A stretch of DNA of 64,000 bases from Sciscionella marina DSM 45152 (GCF_000379465.1 NZ_KB905402.1:1-64000); one strand, 5' to 3'; numbered from the stretch's first letter, positions 21,394 to 32,902 are shown. Translations and numbers: made by a program. The notes: generated by a model not told the origin, from the letters alone.

Positions 21394-22176
21394 CTAGGAA
21401 CCGAAGCGACGGTGCCTGATCGCGTAATCGCGCATCGCACGCAGGAAATCGGTGCGCCGGAACTCCGGCCAGTAGGCCTCGGTGAACCAGAATTCGGAGT
21501 GCACCGACTGCCAGAGCATGAACCCGGAAAGGCGCTGCTCACCAGAGGTTCGGATGAGCAGATCCGGATCGGGCTGCCCGGATGTGTACATGTGCTCGGC
21601 GATGTGGTCCACGTCGAGCACCTCGGCGAGCTCCTCGATCGTGGTGCCCGCCTCCGCGTGCTGCTGGAGCAGTTTGCGCACCGCGTCCGCGATCTCCTGG
21701 CGGCCGCCGTACCCGACCGCGATGTTGACCTGCATCCCCGGCTTGTCCTGGACGATGTTGACCGCCTCGATGAGCCGGGTCGCGATCTTGGTCGGCAGCA
21801 CATCCATCGCGCCGACCAGACGCATCTGCCACTGGTTGCGCGAACCGGACAGATCGTCGACCACGTCCGCGATGGTGTCCAGCAGCGGGCCGACCTCGGC
21901 CGAGTCCCGATTCAGGTTGTCCGTGGAAAGCAGCCAGAGGGTCACCACCTCCACCCCGGCCTCGTCACACCACTCGAGGAACTCCTCGATGTGCGCGGCA
22001 CCGGCGCGGTGTCCATCGGCTACATCGGTCAGTCCGGCGCGGCGGGCCCACCGGCGATTGCCGTCGAGCACGATGCCGACATGCCGCGGCCGACGACTCG
22101 CCCCGTTGATCTGGGCGTGAAGACGCCGTTCATACAAGCCGTAGACGACATGCGCAACCCGCGATCGCAAACTCAC
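21394..22176 (-). CDS. Isoprenyl (cis-prenyl) transferase, Rv1086-like
   Basis: A 260-residue cis-prenyl transferase. The pyrophosphate-binding motif VLDGNRRWAR occurs at 36-45. WLLSTDNLNR follows in the middle, and RTSGEQRLSGFMLWQS...EFWFTEAYWPEF near the C-terminus contains the second conserved region. Order and similarity match M. tuberculosis Rv1086, which makes short-chain Z,E-farnesyl diphosphate feeding decaprenyl phosphate synthesis, rather than the long-chain UppS; that distinction rests on synteny. The GTG at 22176 is chosen because TAAGCT lies 8 nt upstream and the protein starts like relatives (VAHVVYGLYERRL). It is divergent from the hemolysin III gene. Confidence 0.9.
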   Translation of the reverse strand: MSLRSRVAHVVYGLYERRLHAQINGASRRPRHVGIVLDGNRRWARRAGLTDVADGHRAGAAHIEEFLEWCDEAGVEVVTLWLLSTDNLNRDSAEVGPLLDTIADVVDDLSGSRNQWQMRLVGAMDVLPTKIATRLIEAVNIVQDKPGMQVNIAVGYGGRQEIADAVRKLLQQHAEAGTTIEELAEVLDVDHIAEHMYTSGQPDPDLLIRTSGEQRLSGFMLWQSVHSEFWFTEAYWPEFRRTDFLRAMRDYAIRHRRFGS

Positions 22177-22190
22177 GTCCGACGAGCTTA
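22177..22190 (-). promoter_or_regulatory. Leaderless promoter of the prenyl transferase
   Basis: TAAGCT on the minus strand (22190-22185) fits TANNNT and is 8 nt from the GTG at 22176. Confidence 0.5.
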
Positions 22191-22285
22191 CACCGCGCAC
22201 GGCAAGCCGGGTCGAGAAATGGTTATGAAAACGTTCACTTTTGTAGCCCGGGTTGAATCCACAGGTGGCTCTCAGCATCGTTTCG

Positions 22286-22298
22286 TAGCCTTGTTCCC
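22286..22298 (+). promoter_or_regulatory. Leaderless promoter of the hemolysin III gene
   Basis: TAGCCT at 22286-22291 is followed after 7 nt by GTG at 22299. The box is identical to that of guaB1. Confidence 0.5.
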
Positions 22299-22976
22299 GT
22301 GACCGCAGCCTTCCCGTCGCGCACCCCGATCGCCTTCGAGCGCCCCCGCATGCGTGGCGTACTGCATGCCTGGTCGTTCTTCATCAGCATCGCCCTCGGT
22401 GCGACACTGATCTCCCTCGCCGCCGCCACCGTCTCCGGACTCGCCGCGCTGGCCACGTCCATCTACGGCGTCACCGTGCTCGCCCTGTTCGGCACCAGCG
22501 CTCTCTACCATCGGCGCACCTGGCGAAGCGAATTCGCCTACACCTGGATGAAGCGCCTCGACCACTCGATGATCTTCCTGTTCATCGCGGGCACCTACAC
22601 CCCGTTCACCCTGCTCGCGATGGACCAGCCGACCGGATACATCATCCTCGGCATCGTCTGGGGCGGCGCACTCGCCGGGGTCGCGCTGAAACTCGCCTGG
22701 CCCACCGCTCCACGCTGGCTCGGGGTGCCCATCTACATCGCGCTCGGCTGGGTCGCCGTCTTCGTCTTCCCCCAGCTCGTGGAACACGCCGGGGTCGGTG
22801 CCCTCGTGCTGCTGCTCGTCGGCGGAGCCTGGTACACCCTCGGCGCGATCTGCTACGCCACCCGCTGGCCCAACCCGTGGCCACGCACCTTCGGCCACCA
22901 CGAATTCTTCCACGCCGCCACCGTCATCGCGGCAATCTGCCATTACATCGCGATCTGGCTGGCCATGTACTCCTAG
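22299..22976 (+). CDS. Hemolysin III/PAQR-family membrane protein
   Basis: A 225-residue integral membrane protein with about seven transmembrane helices. The PAQR zinc-site pattern is visible: SALYHRR (about 67-73), RLDHSMIFLFIAGTYTPF (about 86-103) and FGHHEFFHAATV near the end (about 199-210). These supply the histidines of the metal site seen in adiponectin-receptor relatives. Bacterial members such as TrhA affect membrane lipid homeostasis, and haemolytic activity is not implied by the name. It is the Rv1085c counterpart, divergent from the prenyl transferase, with a GTG start and no ribosome binding site. Confidence 0.9.
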   Translation: MTAAFPSRTPIAFERPRMRGVLHAWSFFISIALGATLISLAAATVSGLAALATSIYGVTVLALFGTSALYHRRTWRSEFAYTWMKRLDHSMIFLFIAGTYTPFTLLAMDQPTGYIILGIVWGGALAGVALKLAWPTAPRWLGVPIYIALGWVAVFVFPQLVEHAGVGALVLLLVGGAWYTLGAICYATRWPNPWPRTFGHHEFFHAATVIAAICHYIAIWLAMYS

Positions 22977-22990
22977 ACAGAGGCTCCGCT

Positions 22991-23188
22991 CTAGGGACGG
23001 TTCCAGTGCTTGTCGGCCGGGACCAAAATGACCGCGAGGGCCAGGAAGATCGCGGCTCCCACGAAGAATCCGCCCACCGCGCACAGGATCGCGAGCAATG
23101 CCAGTGCGGCCAGCGCGAACCAGCAGAACGGGTCCAGTTTCCCGAATCGCTTTCTCCCGCTGCGTGTGCCGGTGGGTGTAGCCGCCAT
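22991..23188 (-). CDS. Small two-helix membrane protein
   Basis: A 65-residue protein with a basic N-terminus (about 1-19, including SGRKRFGKLDPF) and two closely spaced transmembrane helices at about 22-38 and 41-56, ending PADKHWNRP. I do not recognise a family. The ATG at 23188 has GGGAGG about 9 nt upstream; a longer frame to 23344 is Arg/Cys-rich and unlikely. It converges on hemolysin III, their stops 14 bp apart. Confidence 0.65.
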   Translation of the reverse strand: MAATPTGTRSGRKRFGKLDPFCWFALAALALLAILCAVGGFFVGAAIFLALAVILVPADKHWNRP

Positions 23189-23286
23189 CTGTTTTCGCCT
23201 CCCGAAGCAGTCTGTCGCAAAAGGGGACGCGGCGACAGCTTTTGCGTGACGTGATTCGGCACCCGGTTTTTGTCGGTCACCCGGCC

Positions 23287-23298
23287 TACGATGCGCGC
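23287..23298 (+). promoter_or_regulatory. Leaderless promoter of the DinB-like gene
   Basis: TACGAT at 23287-23292 ends 6 nt before the ATG at 23299, and no Shine-Dalgarno sequence is present. Confidence 0.5.
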
Positions 23299-23877
23299 AT
23301 GATCGACACGATGAACCGAATCGGCGCGGCGGCCACCGAGGCATTGGACCTGTTCATCGCGGCGGTGGAGCAGATCCCACAGGAGAACTGGGACAGGCCG
23401 TCGAATCTGGCGGACTGGACCGTTCGCGAACTGGTGGGCCATGCGACCGGGAGCGCGGCGAAGGTGGTGACGCTCATCGAGGGCGGGAAGCTGTGGAATC
23501 GGCCTTCGGAGCCCGCGGACTGGATCTGCGCGGACCTGGCGGCACGACTACGAGAATTGGCCGCCCGGCTGCGGGATGCCTTGCCGCACGCGGAATTGGA
23601 CGCGCCGCGACCGTCCCCGGACGGCGAGGCTCCGCTGCACCGGGCGCTGGCTTTCCCGGTCGCGGACCTGGCCATGCACAGCTGGGATGTGCACCGCAGT
23701 CAGGGCAGGTCGGTGGAGCTCCCGGACGATCTCCTGGCGTTCTGCCGTGCCCTGACGGAGTCGATCCCGGAGGAGGTACTGCGCCAGCCCGGCAAGTTCG
23801 GCCCCGCGCAACCGGCCCCCGCGGACGCGTCCCCGACCACGCTGCTCATGACCGGGCTCGGCCGCACGGCAGGCTAA
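23299..23877 (+). CDS. TIGR03086-type metal-binding DinB/maleylpyruvate isomerase-like protein
   Basis: A 192-residue four-helix protein of the DinB/mycothiol-dependent maleylpyruvate isomerase superfamily. The pattern NWDRPSNLADWTVRELVGHATG (about 32-53) contributes one metal histidine, and FPVADLAMHSWDVHRSQG (about 116-133) contributes two more, a typical three-histidine zinc site. Many relatives use mycothiol as thiol cofactor, which fits an organism that has mca, but the substrate is unknown. The ATG at 23299 is selected by the leaderless promoter. It overlaps the convergent GNAT gene by 4 bp at the stops. Confidence 0.8.
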   Translation: MIDTMNRIGAAATEALDLFIAAVEQIPQENWDRPSNLADWTVRELVGHATGSAAKVVTLIEGGKLWNRPSEPADWICADLAARLRELAARLRDALPHAELDAPRPSPDGEAPLHRALAFPVADLAMHSWDVHRSQGRSVELPDDLLAFCRALTESIPEEVLRQPGKFGPAQPAPADASPTTLLMTGLGRTAG

Positions 23878-24488
23878 CCGCGGCGGGGCGACCAGCCAGG
23901 CCCGCCGTCCGGGGAACCACGCAGCACGACCCCGGGAGCCCTGCCCAGCTCCAGGCCCATGCGCACATCGTCGAAGCGCTGTTCGCCCACCACGATGACG
24001 TTCGGATGCCGCCCCCATTCGCGGAAACCGAGCCGTTCGTACAGTTCGATGGCGCCGTGGTTGTTGCCGCGCACCCCGAGTGCGAGGGTTTCGAGGCCCG
24101 CGGTCCGCGCGCCGGCGATCAGCTCGGTGACCACGCGATCGCCGAGCCCGAGCCCGCGCACCCCCGGCCCGGCCATGATCTGGGCGAGATCGGCGGTGTA
24201 CCGGAACGCGGGATAAGGACGCCGCCGCCAGCTGCCCATGGCCTCGACCCGCGCACCCGCGTGGGCGAGTACGAGTTCGGCGTCCCCGCGGGCGATGGCG
24301 GTATGCAGGTCTTCGAGCCAGTCGCGGGTCTGTTCGCGGCTCGGCGGCGCGGGGTGACCGACCGCGCCGCCGTCGAGCACGACCTCGCGGATGAGCCGGT
24401 TGACCGCGCCGACGAGTTCCCCGCCGAACTCGGCCGCGCCGTGAGCACTGTGCCGGGACAAGTGGATTTCCGTTGTCACACAAGGCAT
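23874..24488 (-). CDS. GNAT-family N-acetyltransferase
   Basis: A 204-residue acetyl-CoA-dependent acetyltransferase. The acetyl-CoA loop is GVRGLGLGDRVVTELIAGAR (about 112-131), with the RGxGxG-type motif written as RGLGLG. Then LGVRGNNHGAIELYERLGFREWG (about 139-161) is the canonical motif B with the conserved tyrosine. The substrate is not predictable. Starts at 24503, 24488 and 24479 are all possible, and no clear ribosome binding site decides between them. Confidence 0.78.
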   Translation of the reverse strand: MPCVTTEIHLSRHSAHGAAEFGGELVGAVNRLIREVVLDGGAVGHPAPPSREQTRDWLEDLHTAIARGDAELVLAHAGARVEAMGSWRRRPYPAFRYTADLAQIMAGPGVRGLGLGDRVVTELIAGARTAGLETLALGVRGNNHGAIELYERLGFREWGRHPNVIVVGEQRFDDVRMGLELGRAPGVVLRGSPDGGPGWSPRRG

Positions 24489-24509
24489 TCTGCCTCGGTG
24501 CACCGACAG

Positions 24510-25052
24510 TCAGTCGGCTTCGGGTCCCCGGTTGCGCAGTTCGTCGACCCGCTGCATGGCCTCGCGCAGTTCGGCGAGCCAGGATTCGGTGTGCTCGCCG
24601 ACCAGTCGCACCGCCCAGGAAAGGGCATCGGAGCGGGATCGAGCGACCCCGGCGGAGACGAGCGTGTCGAGCACGATGCGTTCGGGCTGGCGCAGCCTGG
24701 TCATCACGGGCACGGCGAGGGAGGTGAACACTTCCTCGGTACCGCCGAGCCGCGCGCCCCAGGCGACCTTGCGGTGGAAACGGTGCTCGGCCTGCCGCGC
24801 GATGGAGATGCGCTCCTCGCGGGTCTGCTCCCGGAACCGGCTGACCCGCCCGGATTCCGCCGAGCTGCGGGCCGCCTCGTCGCTGAAGGTGTCCTCGAGC
24901 CCGGGAAGGGTGCCGAGCACGGTGATCTCTTCCCGGTCGACGGTGACCTCCGGGGTTCCGGTGAACCATTCATCGGGCAACCGACCGGCGAACCACGCGG
25001 CGACATCCTCGGTCGAGGGGGCTTCATCCCGTCTGCGTCCCATGCCAACCAC
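24510..25052 (-). CDS. Conserved hypothetical protein with a possible ribbon-helix-helix-like C-terminus
   Basis: A 180-residue acidic, soluble protein; I do not recognise a named family. The first half carries DVAAWFAGRLPDEWFTG...EVTVDREEITVLGTLPG, a small beta-rich unit. The middle is charged and helical (REQTREERISIARQAEHRFHRKVAWG). The segment SAGVARSRSDALSWAVRLVGEH (about 133-154) resembles the second half of a ribbon-helix-helix fold. A 19-bp inverted repeat sits 10 bp upstream of the start. The start is GTG at 25052 or ATG at 25043. It follows the DUF255 thioredoxin gene by 62 bp on the same strand. Confidence 0.6.
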   Translation of the reverse strand: MVGMGRRRDEAPSTEDVAAWFAGRLPDEWFTGTPEVTVDREEITVLGTLPGLEDTFSDEAARSSAESGRVSRFREQTREERISIARQAEHRFHRKVAWGARLGGTEEVFTSLAVPVMTRLRQPERIVLDTLVSAGVARSRSDALSWAVRLVGEHTESWLAELREAMQRVDELRNRGPEAD

Positions 25053-25061
25053 ACCCTTTGA

Positions 25062-25080
25062 TTACATGATTACCGTGTAA
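25062..25080. promoter_or_regulatory. Inverted repeat TTACA-N9-TGTAA, possible operator
   Basis: The arms TTACA (25062-25066) and TGTAA (25076-25080) flank 9 bp in an unusually AT-rich island, just upstream of the 180-residue hypothetical gene. The position fits an operator or core promoter. Confidence 0.4.
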
Positions 25081-25114
25081 CAACCACGGTACTCGGTTTT
25101 CGGGCGTCCGGCGT

Positions 25115-27097
25115 TCACTCCTGGCGGACGAGCTGGTCACGCAGCTGCGCGGGGTCGGTGACGGGGCGGTCGCACACGAAGCCACGGCACACGTACGCGG
25201 TGGGGCGCCCCTCGAGCAGCGGCCGGTCCGCGAGCAGCGGGGTCTGGCCCGGCGCGCCGTGCACGACGACCGAGCCGCCGGCGGCCGTCTCGACCGCGGT
25301 CCGGTAGAGCTCCCGGTCCGCACCGACCACGGCGACCTGCACCGGACCGGCCAGCATCGCCTCGGCGACGCTCAGCCAGTGCCCGGCGAACCGGGGTGCC
25401 CGGCGCGCGAGCACCCCGGCCCCTTGCACGGCCTCCTCGGCGAGCCCGCGGTATCCGCGCTCCGGATCGAGCGCGGACGCGGTGAGCAGGGCCTCGGTGA
25501 CCGCGGCCGCCCCGGACGGCGAGGCGTTGTCCCCCGGGTCGGCGGGCCGGGTGATGAGCCGTTCGGTGTCATCGGCGGTGTCGAACCAGGCGCCCTCGCC
25601 GTCCCGGAAATGCCGCACCGCGATATCGAGCAGGGCACCGGCCCGCTCGAGCCAGCCGGTCTCCCCGGCAACTTGGTGCAGGGTGAGCAGCGCGGTGGCC
25701 AGGCACCCGTAGTCGCCGAGCACACCGGCCGCGGTACCGGCGACCCCGTGCCGGGAGGTGCGCACCAGGCGGCCGTCGATCAGGTGCACCCGCATCAGGA
25801 ACTCCGCGGCCCCAGTGGCCGTGGCGATCAGGTCGTCTCGCCCGAAAGCGGCCCCGGCCTCGGCGAGCGCGGTGATCGCGAGACCATTCCACTCGGTGAC
25901 CACCTTGTCGTCGCAGGCCGGTTGCGGCCGGTTCGCGCGCGCGGCGAGCAGCGCGGTGCGCACCCGCTCGAACCGGTCCCGATCGGCGGGTTCCTCGGCA
26001 AGGCACAGGGTGGAGCTGCCCGCCTCGAAGGTGCCCTGTTCGGTCACCCCGAACAGTTCCGCGGCCCAGGCACCGTCCTCGGCCCCGAGCACCTCGACAA
26101 GCTGGGCGGGCGTCCACACGTAGGTCAGCCCCTCCACGCCATCGGTGTCCGCGTCGAACGAGGCCGCGAAGGCGCCTTCGGCGGTGCGCATCCCGGTGAC
26201 CAGGAAACCCGCGGTCTCCTCGGCGATCCTGCGGGCCTGCGCCGAACCGGTCCGGCGCGCCAGATGGGTGTAGGCACGCAGCAACAGGGCATTGTCGTAG
26301 AGCATCTTCTCGAAGTGCGGGACCACCCAGTTCGCGTCCACGCTGTACCGCGCGAACCCCCCGGCGAGCTGGTCGTAGATACCCCCTTGGGCCATGGCTG
26401 AGCCGCAGCGCTGAACGAGGCGCAGTGCGTCCGCGGATCCGGTGCGCTCGTGGTGGCGCAGCAGGAACTCGAGCACCATCGAGGGCGGAAACTTCGGCGC
26501 GCCACCGAACCCGCCGGTCTCCGCGTCGAACTCGGCGGCGAGCGTGCCGAGCGCGGCGTCCACCGCTGCCTCGTCCACCTCGGCGCGAGGCAGCGGGGAC
26601 GCGTGTTCGGCGAGCTTGCCGGCGATCGTGGCCGCCGACTCGCGCACCTCCGCAGCACGTTCCCGCCAGGCGTCCCGCACGGCCTCGGTCACCTGGCGGA
26701 ACGAGGGCATACCCCGCATCGGGGCGGGCGGGAAATAGGTACCACAGTAGAACGGCTCCCCCTCCGGGGTGAGGAAGCAGCTCATCGGCCAGCCACCCTG
26801 ACCGGTCATCGCCTGGGTCGCCGTCATGTACACGGCGTCCACATCCGGGCGTTCCTCCCGGTCCACCTTGATGCTCACGAAATGCGCGTTCAGGAAGGCG
26901 GCGAGATGTTCATCCTCGAAGGACTCGTGCGCCATCACGTGGCACCAGTGACAGGCGGCGTAGCCCACGGACAGGAACACCGGAACGTCCCGGCGCGCCG
27001 CTTCGGCGAAGACCTCGGGGCACCACGGCCACCAGTCGACCGGGTTGTCGGCGTGCTGGCGCAGATAGGGACTGGTGGCATCGGTGAGGCGGTTCAT
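25115..27097 (-). CDS. DUF255 thioredoxin-domain protein (YyaL/Rv1084-like)
   Basis: A 660-residue protein. Residues about 1-165 form a DUF255 thioredoxin-like domain beginning [22 protein letters not shown], with the redox-like CHWC at 49-52 and the family's HVMAHESF (53-60). The rest is an (alpha/alpha)6 barrel resembling glycoside hydrolases or N-acylglucosamine epimerases, with [18 protein letters not shown] in the middle. The biochemical role is not established. The ATG at 27097 fits the conserved start; a longer frame to 27220 is Arg-rich. It lies downstream of mca and the Rv1083-like gene, the same order as Rv1082-Rv1084. Confidence 0.88.
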   Translation of the reverse strand: MNRLTDATSPYLRQHADNPVDWWPWCPEVFAEAARRDVPVFLSVGYAACHWCHVMAHESFEDEHLAAFLNAHFVSIKVDREERPDVDAVYMTATQAMTGQGGWPMSCFLTPEGEPFYCGTYFPPAPMRGMPSFRQVTEAVRDAWRERAAEVRESAATIAGKLAEHASPLPRAEVDEAAVDAALGTLAAEFDAETGGFGGAPKFPPSMVLEFLLRHHERTGSADALRLVQRCGSAMAQGGIYDQLAGGFARYSVDANWVVPHFEKMLYDNALLLRAYTHLARRTGSAQARRIAEETAGFLVTGMRTAEGAFAASFDADTDGVEGLTYVWTPAQLVEVLGAEDGAWAAELFGVTEQGTFEAGSSTLCLAEEPADRDRFERVRTALLAARANRPQPACDDKVVTEWNGLAITALAEAGAAFGRDDLIATATGAAEFLMRVHLIDGRLVRTSRHGVAGTAAGVLGDYGCLATALLTLHQVAGETGWLERAGALLDIAVRHFRDGEGAWFDTADDTERLITRPADPGDNASPSGAAAVTEALLTASALDPERGYRGLAEEAVQGAGVLARRAPRFAGHWLSVAEAMLAGPVQVAVVGADRELYRTAVETAAGGSVVVHGAPGQTPLLADRPLLEGRPTAYVCRGFVCDRPVTDPAQLRDQLVRQE

Positions 27098-27119
27098 CTG
27101 CCCACCGTCCCATGAATGC

Positions 27120-27443
27120 CTAGGCGCCGCCGTTGTGCGCCGACTCCGGCTTGCCCGATTCCGCGGTCTCCTCCGGCTCGGCGGCGCTGTCCGACTCGGA
27201 GCCCGGGTCCGGCTCCGCACCGGACCCGTCCGCCTGCTCCTCCGGTTCGGCGAGGTTGCGCTGCGCCCGCCGCAGGTGCTTGGTCATCGAGCGCACCAGG
27301 AACACCACCGCGATGAGCAGCAGCAGCACGACGAGCAGGGCGACCGGGGATGCCTTGCCGAAGTCCGGCCCATTGCCCCCGGTCTGGTCGCCTGGCTGCT
27401 TGCCCGCGAGCACCAGCGCGGCGCTCATCGCGAGTGGGGTCAT
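27120..27443 (-). CDS. Small single-span membrane protein (Rv1083-like)
   Basis: A 107-residue protein with one strong transmembrane helix (about 35-52, [17 protein letters not shown]), a short basic stretch KHLRRAQRN and an acidic Ser/Glu-rich tail. The function is unknown. The ATG at 27443 overlaps the mca stop (ATGA), so translation is probably coupled to mca; the position matches Rv1083. Confidence 0.8.
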   Translation of the reverse strand: MTPLAMSAALVLAGKQPGDQTGGNGPDFGKASPVALLVVLLLLIAVVFLVRSMTKHLRRAQRNLAEPEEQADGSGAEPDPGSESDSAAEPEETAESGKPESAHNGGA

Positions 27444-28318
27444 GCGCTCACCTTCTCCTCGATGCCTTGGAACAGATCGTCCTCCGGCAGCGTGGTGTCC
27501 ACCACGGAGCGGGCGAGCTCGTACTCCTCGGTCGGCCACACCTCGCGCTGCAGGTCGTCGGGCACGGCGAAGAACCGGCTGTCCGGGTCGATCTGGGTCT
27601 CATGCGCGAGCAGCGCCTTCGACCTGGCCTCGAAGTAGTCCGCGCACTCGACCTGCGTCGTTACCCGTTCCATGATATCCGGCTTATCCGGATCCCACTT
27701 CGCGAGCCACTCCGCGTAAGGAGAGTCGACTCCCTTGCTGGTCAGGACCTCGTGAAAGATCTCGAGCTTCTTACGGGCGAAGCCGTGCGAGTAGTAGAGC
27801 TTCAGCGGCTGCCACGGCTCCCCGGTGCCGGGGAACCGCTCCGGATCGGCCGCAGCCTCGAAGGCCGCGACGGAGATCTCGTGGCAGCGGATGTGGTCCG
27901 GATGCGGGTAGCCACCGTTCTCGTCATAGGTGATCAGCACGTGCGGACGGAACTCCCGCACGATGCGCACGAGTTCCCGCGTGGACTCCTCGATCGGGAC
28001 CAGCGCGAAGCACCCCTCCGGGAGCGGGGGCGGCGGGTCACCCTCGGGAAGGCCCGAGTCTTCGTATCCCAGCCAGCGGTGCTCGACCCCGAGGGCCGCC
28101 GCGGCATTGGCCATCTCGGTCTTGCGCAGCTCCGCCATGTTCTCCAGCACGCCCGGTTTGTCCATCCTCGGGTTGAGGATGTCCCCGCGCTCACCTCCAG
28201 TGCAGGTGACGACCATGACGTCCACGCCGTTCGCCGCGTACTTGGCGAGCGTGGCAGCGCCCTTGCTCGACTCGTCGTCGGGATGCGCATGCACCGCGAG
28301 CAACCGCAACTGCTCCAT
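27440..28318 (-). CDS. mca: Mycothiol S-conjugate amidase
   Basis: A 292-residue zinc amidase of the LmbE/MshB family. It cleaves mycothiol S-conjugates to glucosaminyl inositol and a mercapturic acid, which is exported during detoxification of electrophiles and antibiotics. The zinc site starts with [13 protein letters not shown] (8-20; H12 and D15) and continues with [12 protein letters not shown] (about 135-146). The length and the C-terminal extension past residue 250 favour Mca over the shorter MshB. The ATG at 28318 follows GAGGTAGG; a longer frame to 28483 runs into the DUF4307 gene. It heads an operon with the Rv1083-like and Rv1084-like genes. Confidence 0.93.
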   Translation of the reverse strand: MEQLRLLAVHAHPDDESSKGAATLAKYAANGVDVMVVTCTGGERGDILNPRMDKPGVLENMAELRKTEMANAAAALGVEHRWLGYEDSGLPEGDPPPPLPEGCFALVPIEESTRELVRIVREFRPHVLITYDENGGYPHPDHIRCHEISVAAFEAAADPERFPGTGEPWQPLKLYYSHGFARKKLEIFHEVLTSKGVDSPYAEWLAKWDPDKPDIMERVTTQVECADYFEARSKALLAHETQIDPDSRFFAVPDDLQREVWPTEEYELARSVVDTTLPEDDLFQGIEEKVSA

Positions 28319-28435
28319 ACCTACCTCGTATCTCCCTCGTCCCCAGGCTCGTCCATAATCACGGGACTTGCGGAGCAACGCCCGTGACCGCGTCCATTGT
28401 TCCGCACGCATCCGACAAGCAGTGTGGAGTCCCCC

Positions 28436-28864
28436 GTGAGTGAACAGCTTATGGCCGAGCGCTACGGCGTGAAAGCCAAGCACCGGCCGCGCTGGGTCCG
28501 CTCCCTCGTCGTGGTCCTCGTGCTGGTCCTCGGCCTGCTGGTGGCCTACATCGCCTACCGCAATCTCGGCGCGGACCCGATCAGTACCGAGGTGAAGAGC
28601 TTCTCGGCGAGCGGGCAGGACACGATGAACCTCACTTTCACCGTGACCCGCGACCAGGCGGACAAGGCGGTGGACTGCATCGTGACCGCGAACCTGCAGG
28701 ACGCCACCGAACTCGGCCGCAGGGAGGTTTTCATCCCTTCCGGGGACAGCTCGCGGACGGTCACCGCGGCCATCACGACGGGCACCCGGGCGGCGACCGG
28801 CAAGGTCTATGGCTGCTCATACACCGTCCCCGAGTACCTCGGCAAGACCGGTCCGGATCGGTGA
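28436..28864 (+). CDS. DUF4307 membrane protein
   Basis: A 142-residue protein with a cytoplasmic start (MAERYG is conserved, here after SEQL), one transmembrane helix at about 22-42 and an extracytoplasmic beta-rich domain (about 50-140) typical of DUF4307. The function is unknown. It is the Rv1081c counterpart, divergent from mca and upstream of greA. The start is GTG at 28436 with GGAG 7 nt upstream. Confidence 0.85.
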   Translation: MSEQLMAERYGVKAKHRPRWVRSLVVVLVLVLGLLVAYIAYRNLGADPISTEVKSFSASGQDTMNLTFTVTRDQADKAVDCIVTANLQDATELGRREVFIPSGDSSRTVTAAITTGTRAATGKVYGCSYTVPEYLGKTGPDR

Positions 28865-28902
28865 ATCGATTACCGAAAACAAGCGACCGCTCGCGCGGTG
28901 CG

Positions 28903-28911
28903 TGCTATCCT
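28903..28911 (+). promoter_or_regulatory. Extended -10 promoter in the greA leader
   Basis: TG at 28903-28904 followed by TATCCT at 28906-28911 forms an extended -10 element (TGnTANNNT). Transcription would start near 28918, only a few bases before the terminator hairpin at 28923. Confidence 0.5.
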
Positions 28912-28922
28912 GTCCGTTAACG

Positions 28923-28949
28923 CACGGCCCCAGAGTGGGCCGTGTTTTT
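28923..28949 (+). terminator. Intrinsic terminator within the greA leader
   Basis: CACGGCCC (28923-28930), loop CAGAGT, GGGCCGTG (28937-28944) and then TTTTT form a classical terminator. It ends the DUF4307 transcript and could also attenuate transcripts starting near 28918, about 80 nt before the greA start codon. Confidence 0.88.
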
Positions 28950-28953
28950 GTAG

Positions 28954-31359
<2,406 letters not shown>

Positions 31360-31362
31360 CGA

Positions 31363-31983
31363 TCAGGAAGCAGGTGACGGTGTCGCGGCCTGCACGCGCC
31401 GGTCGTGTTCGATCGCGTGCCGCACAACCGAAACCAGCACCTGCTTCGCCGATTCCCGTTCCCGCGCATCGCAGAGCACGATCGGCACCGAGGGCCGGAT
31501 GGTGAGCGCATTGCGGATGTCCTCGACCTTGTGGTGCAGCAGCCGGTCGAAACAATTCACCGCGATGACATAGGGAAGGCGTGCGTTGTCGAAGAAATCG
31601 ATGACCGGGAACGCGTCCGAGAGCCGCCGGGTGTCCACCAGGATCACCGCGCCGATCGCGCCGAAAACCAGGTCGTCCCACATGAACCAGAACCGTTCCT
31701 GGCCCGGGGTCCCGAACACGTAGAGCACGATATCCGAATCGAGCGAGAGCCTGCCGAAATCCATCGCCACGGTCGTCGTCTGCTTGTCCGGCGTCACCGT
31801 GGTGTCGTCGACATGTTCGCCGAGCTCGGTCATCGCCGCCTCCGTGGTGAGCGGCTCGATCTCCGATATCGCACTGACAAGAGTCGTCTTTCCGGTGCCG
31901 AATCCACCGGCGACGACGATCTTCGCGGAAGACGTCGGTCCGAGCGCTGCCGAATCCGTACCGTCAAACCGTCCTAAGACCAC
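31363..31983 (-). CDS. Conservon GTPase CvnD
   Basis: A 206-residue small ATP/GTP-binding protein of the conservon type, membrane-associated and resembling Ras-like G proteins. Walker A is GGFGTGKT (26-33), the switch region holds YVFGTPGQERFWFMWDDL (Walker B with TPGQE), and the later guanine-site region NCFDRLL replaces the canonical NKxD. In Streptomyces conservons, CvnD works with CvnA-C and binds guanine nucleotides. The GTG at 31983 follows GGAGAGGG and overlaps the CvnC gene by 20 bp, so the four genes form a coupled operon. Confidence 0.88.
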   Translation of the reverse strand: MVLGRFDGTDSAALGPTSSAKIVVAGGFGTGKTTLVSAISEIEPLTTEAAMTELGEHVDDTTVTPDKQTTTVAMDFGRLSLDSDIVLYVFGTPGQERFWFMWDDLVFGAIGAVILVDTRRLSDAFPVIDFFDNARLPYVIAVNCFDRLLHHKVEDIRNALTIRPSVPIVLCDARERESAKQVLVSVVRHAIEHDRRVQAATPSPAS

Positions 31984-32467
31984 TGAGCACCCTCTCCATG
32001 AAATCGATACTCGGCCGGTCACCAGCCATGTGCGTCGCCGTGTGCACGACGACGAGTTCAGCGGCGGCGACATCGCCGATCAGTACCCGCGCCACGCCGA
32101 GTGGCAGCCGCAGAAACGCCGCGACCTCGGCGACCGAGCGGGTGTCGACGCAGAGTTCGCAGATGCTGCGGTGTTCCGGGACGGCGAGATTCGCGCTGTC
32201 CAGTCCCCGGTGGCTGGTCGAAACGAGCGCTTCGATGGACAGCTCGAGCCCAGGACGTGTTCTGCCTTTGGTGCGGAAATAAGGGCGGACCAGTTCCGGA
32301 TTCCCCGATGGCTCGTCGAGGAATTCCTGTGGACCGGGTTCGGCGTGCGCGAACGGCTCCTTGGCTTGTTCGGGCACCGTCTGGCCGCCTGTCGGTTCGA
32401 GCGCGGCCGGGTCCACATCAATACGCCCGGCGAGCGTACCGAAATCCCGTCTATCTATTTCGTTCAC
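31964..32467 (-). CDS. Conservon protein CvnC (DUF742)
   Basis: A 167-residue DUF742 protein. The conserved core is RPYFRTKGRTRPGLELSIEALVST (about 60-83), then RSICELCVDTRSVAEVAAFLRLPLGVARVLIGDVA (about 98-132), a winged-helix-like segment. It is thought to act as an adaptor between the sensor CvnA/CvnB and the GTPase CvnD. The GTG at 32467 with GGGAGC upstream is preferred to a longer frame to 32542. Confidence 0.85.
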   Translation of the reverse strand: MNEIDRRDFGTLAGRIDVDPAALEPTGGQTVPEQAKEPFAHAEPGPQEFLDEPSGNPELVRPYFRTKGRTRPGLELSIEALVSTSHRGLDSANLAVPEHRSICELCVDTRSVAEVAAFLRLPLGVARVLIGDVAAAELVVVHTATHMAGDRPSIDFMERVLSGLRTV

Positions 32468-32486
32468 CGCGAGCTCCCATTCCCGA

Positions 32487-32900
32487 CTACTTGATATTCC
32501 GCCTTGGTTCGACGGACAGCACCCTGCCGACCCGGTCGACAAGCAAGGTCATCTCATAGACCACGAGGCCGATATCGGCGTTCGCGGAGCCGAGCACCGC
32601 GAGACACGACCCGGTCGAGATGGACATGAGGAACAGATATCCGTTGGCCATCTCCATGATCGTCTGTGCGACGGGGCCGCCGCCGAAGATGCGTGCCGCT
32701 CCCCTTGTCAGGCTGTTCAGCCCGGAGGTGACCGCGGCCATCTGGTCGGCTTTGTCCTTCGGCAATCCCTCCGAGGAAGCGAGCAACAGGCCGTCGGCCG
32801 AGACCACGGTCCCGTGGGTCACCCCCGGGACCCGGCGCACGAAATCCGCGATCAACCAGTCGCAGTTCTGCCCGGAATCCGTTCGCTGTGCTTGTGTCAC
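32487..32900 (-). CDS. Conservon roadblock/LC7 protein CvnB
   Basis: A 137-residue roadblock/LC7 domain. NCDWLIADFVRRVPGVTHGTVVSADGLLLASSEG (about 11-44) is the typical start, followed by a helix and IMEMANGYLFLMSIS...SCLAVLGSANADIGLVVYEM. In the MglB-like roadblock fold such dimers regulate a partner GTPase, here presumably CvnD. The GTG at 32900 lies 2 nt after the CvnA stop; the GGAG that serves it is inside the CvnA coding end. Confidence 0.88.
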   Translation of the reverse strand: MTQAQRTDSGQNCDWLIADFVRRVPGVTHGTVVSADGLLLASSEGLPKDKADQMAAVTSGLNSLTRGAARIFGGGPVAQTIMEMANGYLFLMSISTGSCLAVLGSANADIGLVVYEMTLLVDRVGRVLSVEPRRNIK

Positions 32901-32902
32901 CC

